From: Mageeibacillus sp. UBA5438
GTDB lineage: Bacteria; Bacillota; Clostridia; Saccharofermentanales; DTU023
Reading direction: 5' to 3'
NCBI GenBank assembly: GCA_002427535.1
Contig: DIRK01000054.1
Span: forward strand, 1-5,824
DNA length: 5,824 nt
The position numbers and the translations under genes are program-made. The notes under the pieces are model-generated. The model had not been told where the DNA came from, did not search any database, and saw only the letters and a program-made list of their open reading frames with translations. Each line of letters begins with the position of its first letter. Position 1 is the stretch's first letter. Below, in pieces: positions 1 to 5,764 of the stretch.

Positions 1-1
1 C

Positions 2-886
2 GTACAGGCGGTCTACGCCGCCGTCCGCGCCTTTTCAGAAGAAGGCGATAACATCCTCGTCCAGACGCCCGTTTATTATCCCTTCTACCGGGCGATTGAG
101 ATGAACCGGCGCAAACTTTTGAAAAATGAACTCCTGATCGAAGATGGCCGCTATGTCATTGATTTCGACGATTTAAAAGAGAAAATGAAGCAGGCTAAAA
201 TCTTCATCCTTTGCAGTCCGCACAATCCCATAAGTCGTGTCTGGGACGGCAACGAACTCGACAAGATAGCGGAATTGGCCGCCCAACACGATGTCTTTGT
301 CATCTCGGACGAAATTCACTGCGACTTTAGCTTTACTAAGAAACACACGGTCTTTAGCAAAGTCGCGCGAGACCATGGCGTCAAGCATCTTTTAGCCTTT
401 TCTGCGAGCAAAACTTTTTCTTTAGCCGGATTGAATGTCGCAAGCATCGTCATCGAAGACCCTTTGCTGCGCGACCGCTACGCGGAGCGCGTGCGGACAG
501 ACGGTGTCAACACCCACAGCACCTTCGGCTTTGCGGCCGCGGAGGCGGGCTACACCGAATGTGACGACTGGTATGAAAAAATGCTCGACACCGTCTACCA
601 AAACTACACTCTGTTAAAAGACGATGTCGTAGAGAATATGCCCCTTGTCCATGTCTTTGACCTGGAAGGCACCTACCTTGCCTGGCTCGATTTTAGAGCG
701 CTGGGCGTTGACCATGAAACCTTGGAGAAATACATGGTTGACCATTGTCTCTACTTAGACGAAGGCTATATTTTCGGAGAGGGCGGACGCGGATTTGAAC
801 GCATCAATCTCGCCTGTCCGCGCCGGGTTATCGAGGCGGCCCTTCGGCGCTTGAAGGCTTGTTACGATGACTTATCGGGGGAGTAA
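2..886 (+). CDS. patB: MalY/PatB-family PLP-dependent C-S lyase / aminotransferase (5'-truncated by window edge)
   Basis: A fold-type I PLP enzyme of the MalY/PatB group (cystathionine beta-lyase / cysteine desulfhydrase-like aminotransferases), cytosolic. The frame is open from base 2, so the window cuts the gene; an internal ATG at 101 is not the start, because family sequence continues upstream of it. Of the 294 visible residues, 22-28 read TPVYYPF (substrate and PLP-contacting Tyr region), 71-80 LCSPHNPISR (PLP-binding Asn-Pro), 102-106 SDEIH (Asp103 pairs with the pyridine nitrogen), 134-144 SASKTFSLAGL (Lys137 is the Schiff-base lysine), and 267-274 RINLACPR (Arg267 should bind the substrate carboxylate). 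These proteins are usually about 390-400 residues, so roughly 100 are missing. Where relatives usually have NPxGR, this one has NPISR (Ser for Gly). The stop lies 3 bp before hutI, so the two are probably co-transcribed. The fold and PLP chemistry are secure; lyase versus transaminase activity cannot be decided from sequence. Confidence 0.9.
   Translation, partial: VQAVYAAVRAFSEEGDNILVQTPVYYPFYRAIEMNRRKLLKNELLIEDGRYVIDFDDLKEKMKQAKIFILCSPHNPISRVWDGNELDKIAELAAQHDVFVISDEIHCDFSFTKKHTVFSKVARDHGVKHLLAFSASKTFSLAGLNVASIVIEDPLLRDRYAERVRTDGVNTHSTFGFAAAEAGYTECDDWYEKMLDTVYQNYTLLKDDVVENMPLVHVFDLEGTYLAWLDFRALGVDHETLEKYMVDHCLYLDEGYIFGEGGRGFERINLACPRRVIEAALRRLKACYDDLSGE
877..883 (+). promoter_or_regulatory. 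Ribosome binding site of hutI, inside the end of patB
   Basis: GGGGGAG lies 6 bases before the ATG at 890. It is built from the last two sense codons (GGG GAG) and the codon before them in the upstream gene, so translation of hutI is probably coupled to termination on the patB-like gene. It supports 890 as the hutI start. Confidence 0.75.
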
Positions 887-889
887 ACC

Positions 890-2140
890 ATGCGTTATAC
901 GATCATTTTGAACGCGTCAGAACTTGCAACCAATACGGGCACCAAGGCCGTAGAAGGCGCTGCCATGGGAAGACTTCTCACCCTCGAGGACGCGGCCCTC
1001 ATCTTTCGGGACGATACCATTTTGTTTGTCGGCACGACCCAAGACGCGAAGATTTGGCTGGATGAACATCTGACCGCTGAGAACAACCTTGTGACTCTAG
1101 ACGCTACGGGCAAAACGGTGATCCCAGGCTTCATTGATCCGCATACGCATTTTGTGTTCGGCGGTTTTCGTGACGATGAATTTAACCGGAGGCTTTCCGG
1201 CGCCAGCTACATGGAAATCATGGACATGGGAGGCGGCATCCAGGCGACCAATCGGGCGACTAAGCACGCAACAGAAGATGAACTCTTTGATGCCGGGATT
1301 AAAAGGCTCGAGCGCATGCTCGACCTTGGCATCACAACCGTCGAAGGCAAGACCGGCTACGGTGAGGACACAAAAACAGAGGACAAGATGCTCCGTGTCA
1401 TGGAGCGCTTAGACAAAGAGCATCCTGTGGACATCGTCATGACCTATATGGGCGCGCATGCTGTGCCGCCCCGCTTTAAAGGGCGAACCGGCGACTATGT
1501 CGACTACCTGATCGAAGAAGGCTTGCCCATGGCTCAAGGTCGCGCAAAATTTTGCGACATCTTTACAGAGAAAAATGTCTTTGAGCTGGAAGATTCTGAA
1601 AGACTACTTGTGGCGGCCAAGGAGATGGGATTCAAATTGAAGCTCCACGCCGATGAAATCGTACCCTTAGGAGGCGCGGGATTGGCCGCAACACTCAAGG
1701 CCATAAGCGCCGAGCACCTGTTAAAGGCTTCCGACAAAGATCTTATCGCCATGCGTGACGCGGGCGTCATCGCGACACTTTTGCCCTGCACCGCCTTCAG
1801 TTTGAAAGAGCCCTACGCCAGAGGACGTGACATGATTGATATGGGCCTGGCCGTGGCACTTGGCACGGATCTCAATCCGGGCAGTTGCTACACACAGTCA
1901 ATTCCCCTCATGATCGCGCTTGCGACCCTTTATATGCATTTGACCGTTGAAGAAACATTGACGGCCGTCACGCTGAACGCGGCGGCCGCCTTGGATCGAA
2001 GTGACACCTTAGGGTCGTTGGAAGCGGGTAAAAAGGCGGATATCCTCATCCTTGACTGTCCGAACCACGGCCATCTGTCGTATCACTTTGCGATGAATCT
2101 TGTGGAAACCGTCATTAAAAACGGCAAGACGTTGCGCTAG
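890..2140 (+). CDS. hutI: Imidazolonepropionase (HutI), histidine degradation
   Basis: A cytosolic metal-dependent amidohydrolase that hydrolyses 4-imidazolone-5-propanoate to N-formimino-L-glutamate, the third step of histidine breakdown. The 416-residue length is typical. Visible motifs: residues 79-92 PGFIDPHTHFVFGG (His85 and His87, metal ligands); 152-158 EGKTGYG (substrate loop Tyr157); 188-190 GAH; 253-256 HADE (metal ligand His253 and catalytic Glu256); 273-277 SAEHL (His276); 325-332 GTDLNPGS (metal ligand Asp327). These correspond in order to the residues described for Bacillus subtilis HutI. The ATG has a good SD. The gene follows the PatB-like gene by 3 bp, and its TAG stop overlaps the stop of the convergent udp. 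Several usually conserved positions differ: GGAGLA where GGAELA is common, TNRATK where TVRATR is common, and GYGED where GYGL is common. No hutH, hutU or formimidoyl-transferase is in view; they may lie upstream. Family is secure; exact substrate is inferred. Confidence 0.93.
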   Translation: MRYTIILNASELATNTGTKAVEGAAMGRLLTLEDAALIFRDDTILFVGTTQDAKIWLDEHLTAENNLVTLDATGKTVIPGFIDPHTHFVFGGFRDDEFNRRLSGASYMEIMDMGGGIQATNRATKHATEDELFDAGIKRLERMLDLGITTVEGKTGYGEDTKTEDKMLRVMERLDKEHPVDIVMTYMGAHAVPPRFKGRTGDYVDYLIEEGLPMAQGRAKFCDIFTEKNVFELEDSERLLVAAKEMGFKLKLHADEIVPLGGAGLAATLKAISAEHLLKASDKDLIAMRDAGVIATLLPCTAFSLKEPYARGRDMIDMGLAVALGTDLNPGSCYTQSIPLMIALATLYMHLTVEETLTAVTLNAAAALDRSDTLGSLEAGKKADILILDCPNHGHLSYHFAMNLVETVIKNGKTLR

Positions 2141-2154
2141 CGATTCTTTTTAAT
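2114..2154. terminator. Possible compact bidirectional terminator across the hutI/udp junction
   Basis: ATTAAAAA (2114-2121) and TTTTTAAT (2147-2154) form an exact 8-bp inverted repeat around a GC-richer 25-base core. Each strand therefore has a T-tract followed by AAT downstream of the core, the layout of a bidirectional intrinsic terminator. The core contains only a short hairpin, GCAA (2124-2127) with TTGC (2132-2135) and a 4-base loop, and the overlapping palindrome CGCTAGCG (2135-2142), so the GC stem is weak. Both arms are also coding: hutI reads ATT AAA AAC and udp reads ATT AAA AAG, so the symmetry may be a coding coincidence. No other terminator is possible between these genes, because they have no intergenic space. 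Confidence 0.35.
2137..2140. other. Shared CTAG: overlapping stop codons of convergent hutI and udp
   Basis: Read on the + strand, bases 2138-2140 are the TAG stop of hutI; read on the - strand, bases 2139-2137 are the TAG stop of udp. The self-complementary tetramer CTAG thus ends both genes, giving a 4-bp tail-to-tail overlap and no spacer between the two convergent transcription units. Confidence 0.93.
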
Positions 2155-2889
2155 ATGCTCCCTGATCGCGTCAACCGCGACGCGGATGCCTCGCATCGTG
2201 TCGTGGCTTTCTGTGTCATCCATCCCCTTAGCGCGCCGTTCCTGATTCCAGATGGTGTTCAGAATGCAGGCGGCTTTTGCGCCCAAGGATTGGCAGACAA
2301 TGTAGAGTGCCGCGCTTTCCATCTCCGAGGCAAGCGTTCCGCCCTTTAGCCAGGCCTGCCATTTGTCTTGAAGCTCGTAGGCCACCGGCATACGCTCCGG
2401 TGAGTGTTGTCCGTAAAAGGAATCCTTGCACTGGACGACCCCGGTATGGTGACGATAGCCGCCGGCCTTAGCCGCTTCCACCAAGCAGCCGGTGAGTTCA
2501 AAGTCGGCGACCGCGGGAAACTCGATCGGCAAGTATTCACGTGTCGTCCCCTCCATTCGGATGGCGCCTGTTGCGATGACAAGGTCACCGCCCATGACAT
2601 CGAGATGCATGCCGCCGCAGGTGCCCACGCGTACAAAGTTTCGAACCCCGGTCATGTAAAGCTCCTCCACGCCGATGGCCGTGGAAGGGCCGCCCATGCC
2701 GGTTGACATGACAAGCACCGGTTCAGCCGCCAAGGTGCCGAGCCATGTCGTATATTCGCGGTTCTGCCCGATAAAGCGGGAATTATCCAAAAGGGAGGCT
2801 ATTTTTTCCACCCGACCGGGATCCCCCGGCAAGATGGCGTACTTTGCCCCGTGTGAATCGTCTAATTGAATGTGATACAGTTTTTCCAT
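2137..2889 (-). CDS. udp: Uridine phosphorylase (nucleoside phosphorylase family 1)
   Basis: A cytosolic enzyme that splits uridine with phosphate into uracil and ribose 1-phosphate. Its 250 residues match the family (E. coli Udp is about 253). Motifs in order: 18-26 AILPGDPGR (phosphate-binding Gly22 and Arg26); Arg44 in NREYTT; 62-69 STGMGGPS; 87-93 RVGTCGG (Arg87 and Thr90, phosphate contacts); 124-130 FPAVADF, typical of uridine phosphorylases; 155-166 KDSFYGQHSPER (Gln161 and Arg166, the uracil-recognition pair); 188-193 SEMESA (Glu189, Met190 and Glu191, ribose contacts). The Gln/Arg pair and the FPAVADF stretch favour uridine phosphorylase over purine nucleoside phosphorylase. The ATG is preceded by AGAGGAG 6 bases away. 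It is the last gene of the - strand operon, 12 bp after psuG, and its product uracil is also the product of PsuG, which supports a shared role in uracil salvage. Some activity on deoxyuridine or thymidine cannot be excluded. Confidence 0.92.
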   Translation of the reverse strand: MEKLYHIQLDDSHGAKYAILPGDPGRVEKIASLLDNSRFIGQNREYTTWLGTLAAEPVLVMSTGMGGPSTAIGVEELYMTGVRNFVRVGTCGGMHLDVMGGDLVIATGAIRMEGTTREYLPIEFPAVADFELTGCLVEAAKAGGYRHHTGVVQCKDSFYGQHSPERMPVAYELQDKWQAWLKGGTLASEMESAALYIVCQSLGAKAACILNTIWNQERRAKGMDDTESHDTMRGIRVAVDAIREHIKKNR

Positions 2890-2895
2890 TTTGAA

Positions 2896-2902
2896 CTCCT
2901 CT
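2896..2902 (-). promoter_or_regulatory. Ribosome binding site of udp
   Basis: AGAGGAG on the - strand, 6 bases before the ATG at 2889. Its first base is the last base of the psuG TAA stop, so ribosomes ending psuG are placed directly at the udp start. Confidence 0.75.
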
Positions 2903-3846
2903 TACAATGACTTGCGTTCCCATTTTTTGCCGGCATGAGCGACAGCAATATCGGCCGCGACACGCGCGTTGTTCATGACAAGCGCGATGTTCGATTTCAA
3001 GCTACTCCCCTCCGTGCGCGTAGCAAGAAAATCCAAGAGGTACGGAGTGACGTCTTTGCCGGTGATACCGTCTTTTTTTGCCTTGGCTAAAGCTTCTTCG
3101 ATGGCGTCATGGATCACACGCGCATCCATGGCATCTTCTTTCGGGATCGGATTCGCGATGACCATGCCGCCCGGATAATGAAGCGCCCGAGCAATTTTGA
3201 AAGCCCTTGCGATCTCCTGGGGGCTGTCGGCTCGCTGCACGAGCCTGAAGCCGCTTTCCCTTGTATAGAAGGCAGGCATCTCATCGGTTTGGTAACCGAT
3301 GACAGGCACTCCGCCTGTTTCTAAATATTCCAGGGTGCGCCCGATGTCCAAAATGGATTTAGCCCCTGAACAGATGACAGCGACAGGTGTTTTTTGCAGC
3401 TCGATCAGGTCCGCGGACACATCCATCGTCGTCTCACCGCCTCGGTGAACGCCACCAATGCCGCCTGTGGCAAAAAAGTGAATCCCCGCCAACTGCGCGG
3501 CAATCATGGTGCCGGCGACCGTGGTCGCACCCATGACCTTATGGGCTAAGACAAAGGGCAGATCACGTCTGGATGTCTTGGTCACCGAAAGTCCCGCCTC
3601 CCCGAGCGCATCGATCTCGCCGGGGGTCAGCCCGACCTTGATCTTACCGTCCATGACCGCGATCGTCGCAGGCAATGCCCCTTTTTCATAGATTTCATTT
3701 TCAACCGCATAGGCCGTCTCAACGTTTTGCGGGTACGGCATACCGTGGGATATAATGGTCGATTCGAGCGCGACGACGGGGCTACCCTTTTTTAACGCCT
3801 TTTTCACATCGTCTGAAAGCGAAAGATAGGATTCCAGATGGTTCAT
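2902..3846 (-). CDS. psuG: Pseudouridine-5'-phosphate glycosidase (PsuG)
   Basis: Cleaves the C-C glycosidic bond of pseudouridine 5'-phosphate, giving uracil and ribose 5-phosphate; the family is cytosolic and metal-dependent. The 314 residues match the usual length of about 300-315. Motifs: 26-35 ALESTIISHG (Glu28), 89-97 TKTSRRDLP (Lys90), 107-114 ATTVAGTM, 126-140 a Gly-rich stretch ATGGIGGVHRGGETT, 141-147 MDVSADL (Asp146), 161-167 GAKSILD (Lys163), 231-235 ANPIP and 286-293 NIALVMNN (Asn286). These sit at a constant offset of three from the E. coli residues I recall as active-site (Glu31, Lys93, Asp149, Lys166, Asn289), with Lys163 as the expected Schiff-base lysine. I chose the ATG at 3846 because it has an SD and begins the family homology. 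A frame-open ATG at 4065 would add 73 Arg-rich residues that are only the shadow of psuK. The start overlaps the psuK stop as ATGA, indicating coupled translation and near-equal expression. Confidence 0.95.
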   Translation of the reverse strand: MNHLESYLSLSDDVKKALKKGSPVVALESTIISHGMPYPQNVETAYAVENEIYEKGALPATIAVMDGKIKVGLTPGEIDALGEAGLSVTKTSRRDLPFVLAHKVMGATTVAGTMIAAQLAGIHFFATGGIGGVHRGGETTMDVSADLIELQKTPVAVICSGAKSILDIGRTLEYLETGGVPVIGYQTDEMPAFYTRESGFRLVQRADSPQEIARAFKIARALHYPGGMVIANPIPKEDAMDARVIHDAIEEALAKAKKDGITGKDVTPYLLDFLATRTEGSSLKSNIALVMNNARVAADIAVAHAGKKWERKSL

Positions 3847-4811
3847 TTGATTACCTCTACTTGAATTAATTTGGCTCTTTTTTTCAGTAAATCCAGGGTC
3901 AACAGGGGATTCACGGCCTCCTCTGATTCTACCGCAATGGAGGAGGCGGCGACGCCAAAACGCGCGATTTCTTCTAATGGAAAGGCCTGAACACTCGCCC
4001 AAGAAAAAGCGGAAGCCATGGCGTCCCCGGCGCCGGTCGCGTTGGCCTCGTGCACAATGCGCCAAGGCTTGGCGAGGATGGTCATCGTTTCATTCATGAA
4101 AAGCGCGCCTTCCTCCGACAGGGACAGGCAGACGGTTTTGACACCTTTTTCCATGATGCCCTTGCCAGCTCTTATGGCCTCTGGTATGGAAGTGACAAGC
4201 AATCCGCTCAATGCCTCCGCCTCAATGCGATTGACCTTCAGGCCTTGAAGGTAAGGCAGGGAAGTTGTCAGTCGCTTGCATTTTGCCTGCGAAACGGCAT
4301 CGGCAAAAAGGGGCACATTCCAGCGAGAGGCCAAGGCATGCAAAACCTCTTCGGGCATATTCGGTTCCATGATCGCCCCGATACAATCCGAGTGATCTTG
4401 ATCTCCTAAAGGAATCCACGATTCGATTTCATCGGGTCTCATGGTGTCAAAAACGGCCATGTCGTTGATCGCCACGGCCATGTCACCTTCTTCGTCGTGG
4501 ATCGCCAAATAATGTGAGCTGGAATAGCCCTCACGCAAGAGCGCATGCGACAGATCGATGCCGGGTTCATCGGCTGTTTGCCACAAGTCGTCGCCTGAGC
4601 GGTCATCGCCGCGAGCGGTGAGAAAGGTGACCTTCCGGCCGATGCGCGCGAGATTACGCGCGATGTTAAATCCGACACCTCCCGGTCGCCGAATGATGTG
4701 ACCAGGATTGGAATCCCCCAGACGAAAACTGCCTGAGGGCTTTGCGAGGATATCGAGATTTAATCCTCCTAAGACAATAAAATAGCCTTCCGGTACTCGC
4801 TTCACATTCAT
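3843..4811 (-). CDS. psuK: Pseudouridine kinase (PsuK), PfkB/ribokinase family
   Basis: Phosphorylates pseudouridine with ATP to pseudouridine 5'-phosphate, the substrate of PsuG. The protein has 322 residues (E. coli PsuK about 313). PfkB features: 14-20 LGGLNLD at the first strand; 33-37 DSNPG followed by 43-54 PGGVGFNIARNL, a pairing typical of PsuK; 112-118 AVAINDM, also PsuK-like; 167-179 PLFADAVSQAKCK; 194-199 NRIEAE, the NxxE motif that helps bind Mg and phosphate; 257-264 NATGAGDA with catalytic base Asp263. These PsuK-specific stretches separate it from ribokinase, fructokinase and adenosine kinase. Where most relatives I recall read GGVGRN, it reads GGVGFN (Phe48). The start is 12 bp after the permease stop, with a good SD; the stop overlaps the psuG start by 4 bp (ATGA). 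The direct pairing with PsuG makes the substrate assignment strong. Confidence 0.94.
   Translation of the reverse strand: MNVKRVPEGYFIVLGGLNLDILAKPSGSFRLGDSNPGHIIRRPGGVGFNIARNLARIGRKVTFLTARGDDRSGDDLWQTADEPGIDLSHALLREGYSSSHYLAIHDEEGDMAVAINDMAVFDTMRPDEIESWIPLGDQDHSDCIGAIMEPNMPEEVLHALASRWNVPLFADAVSQAKCKRLTTSLPYLQGLKVNRIEAEALSGLLVTSIPEAIRAGKGIMEKGVKTVCLSLSEEGALFMNETMTILAKPWRIVHEANATGAGDAMASAFSWASVQAFPLEEIARFGVAASSIAVESEEAVNPLLTLDLLKKRAKLIQVEVIK
3854..3858 (-). promoter_or_regulatory. Ribosome binding site that fixes the psuG start
   Basis: AGAGG on the - strand lies 7 bases before the ATG at 3846, inside the last codons of psuK. It decides for the 314-residue PsuG over a longer reading from 4065. 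Confidence 0.7.
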
Positions 4812-4818
4812 AGAGCGT

Positions 4819-4825
4819 CTCCTCT
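4819..4825 (-). promoter_or_regulatory. Ribosome binding site of psuK, overlapping the permease stop codon
   Basis: AGAGGAG on the - strand starts within the TAG stop (4826-4824) of the permease gene and lies 7 bases before the ATG at 4811, which suggests translational coupling of transporter and kinase. Confidence 0.75.
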
Positions 4826-5762
4826 AGGCTTGCCCCTTAAAGTAAGGTTGCCCGAGCGCTCTGGGCGGCGTTGAACGCTCCACAAAAATCACGAGGATAA
4901 GAAGCGTCAGGGCATAGGGCAACATGGCAAGGATCTGGGTCGGTAGCCAGGGGATGCCCGCCATCACGACGGTCAAGGCTTGCGCAAAGCCAAATAGCAA
5001 GCATGCCAAGGTCGCTCCAATGGGTTTCCAGTTGCCGAAGATGACGGCTGCCAGGGCAATAAAGCCTTGCCCCGCAATCACGGTTGGGGTGTAGCGGTAA
5101 CTGATGGCCAAAGCCGTTACAGCCCCGCCCAAGCCTGCCAGGACGCCCGACAAAATCGTGCAAACGTAGCGAATTAAGGAGACGTTCACCCCCAAAGTAT
5201 CGGCCGCGCCCGGGTGTTCCCCGCAGGCGCGTACACGCAAACCTGTTTTCGTTTTATAAAGGACAAACCAGATGATGAAGGCAAAAAATATGGCCAAGAG
5301 GATCGTGATATCGATTTCAGCCGACTGCAACAGCCTTGATTTTGATTTATCGATGCCTAAAAGTTCGAACAATTTGGGAATTCCGTAATCGATGGTGGAG
5401 TTGGATTGGGCCGCCCCCTTGAACAAATAGCGTGTGAGGAATGTCGCGACACCGGCGCCGATGAAGTTGATGCCGATGCCCGAGATAATTTGATTCCCCT
5501 TTGCGGTCACGGCGACGAAGGCGTGCAGTACCGCCAGAATCGCGCCAAAGCACGCGCCCGCAATCAGGCCGATCCAGGGGCTGGCTGTAAAGAAACACAC
5601 AATGGACGCGCCACAGGCGCCAAAAGCCATCATGCCCTCCAGGCCGATGTTATCCACACCCGCGCGTTGCGTTACAACGCCGCCGAGTGCGGTGAACACA
5701 AGCGGCGCCGAATACATCAGGGTAATCGAGATGGTAAGAAGAACAGTATTCAAAAGTTCCAT
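4824..5762 (-). CDS. nupQ: Nucleoside ABC transporter permease, NupQ/YufQ type (BPD_transp_2 family)
   Basis: An integral membrane subunit of an ABC importer in the BmpA-associated nucleoside class (NupQ/YufQ, RnsD-like). Of its 312 residues, roughly nine stretches are strongly hydrophobic: about 7-30, 43-60, 62-86, 92-113, 150-169, 199-221, 229-243, 248-268 and 277-294. Family signatures are NIGLEGMM at 38-45, GNQIISGIGIN at 89-99, the cytoplasmic coupling loop GLRVRACGEHPGAADTLGV at 174-192, which should contact the ATPase, and GQGFIALAAVIFGNW at 231-245. The start at 5762 has GGGAGGA 7 bases upstream. The next gene upstream ends 2 bp before it, and psuK begins 12 bp after it. In the usual order a lipoprotein, an ATPase and a first permease precede this gene, outside the window. 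Location with psuK, psuG and udp suggests pseudouridine and/or uridine as cargo; that is inference, as the family also carries guanosine and other nucleosides. Confidence 0.92.
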   Translation of the reverse strand: MELLNTVLLTISITLMYSAPLVFTALGGVVTQRAGVDNIGLEGMMAFGACGASIVCFFTASPWIGLIAGACFGAILAVLHAFVAVTAKGNQIISGIGINFIGAGVATFLTRYLFKGAAQSNSTIDYGIPKLFELLGIDKSKSRLLQSAEIDITILLAIFFAFIIWFVLYKTKTGLRVRACGEHPGAADTLGVNVSLIRYVCTILSGVLAGLGGAVTALAISYRYTPTVIAGQGFIALAAVIFGNWKPIGATLACLLFGFAQALTVVMAGIPWLPTQILAMLPYALTLLILVIFVERSTPPRALGQPYFKGQA

Positions 5763-5764
5763 CG

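Noticed and set aside
101..886. ATG at 101 as the start of the aminotransferase
   Set aside because: The frame is open upstream to the window edge and encodes family sequence including TPVYYPF, so the gene is cut by the window and does not begin here.
1134..1412. A 92-codon open frame on the + strand within hutI
   Set aside because: It overlaps the catalytic core of hutI in another frame and has no independent signal.
2135..2142. CGCTAGCG palindrome as a protein-binding operator
   Set aside because: It is only 8 bp, sits at the 3' ends of two genes, and is explained by the overlapping stop codons; there is no second copy that I noticed.
2404..2706. A 100-codon open frame on the + strand
   Set aside because: It is antisense to udp and its translation shows no family motifs; a shadow frame.
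2890..2901. Promoter or regulatory site between psuG and udp
   Set aside because: The gap is 12 bp and most of it is the udp SD and spacer; no room for a promoter.
3847..4065. A 73-residue N-terminal extension of PsuG from an ATG at 4065
   Set aside because: The extension is Arg-rich, runs out of frame through the conserved 3' half of psuK, and the true start at 3846 has an SD and begins the PsuG homology.
4050..4409. A 119-codon open frame on the + strand
   Set aside because: It lies wholly antisense to psuK, has no recognisable domain, and is explained by the codon bias of psuK.
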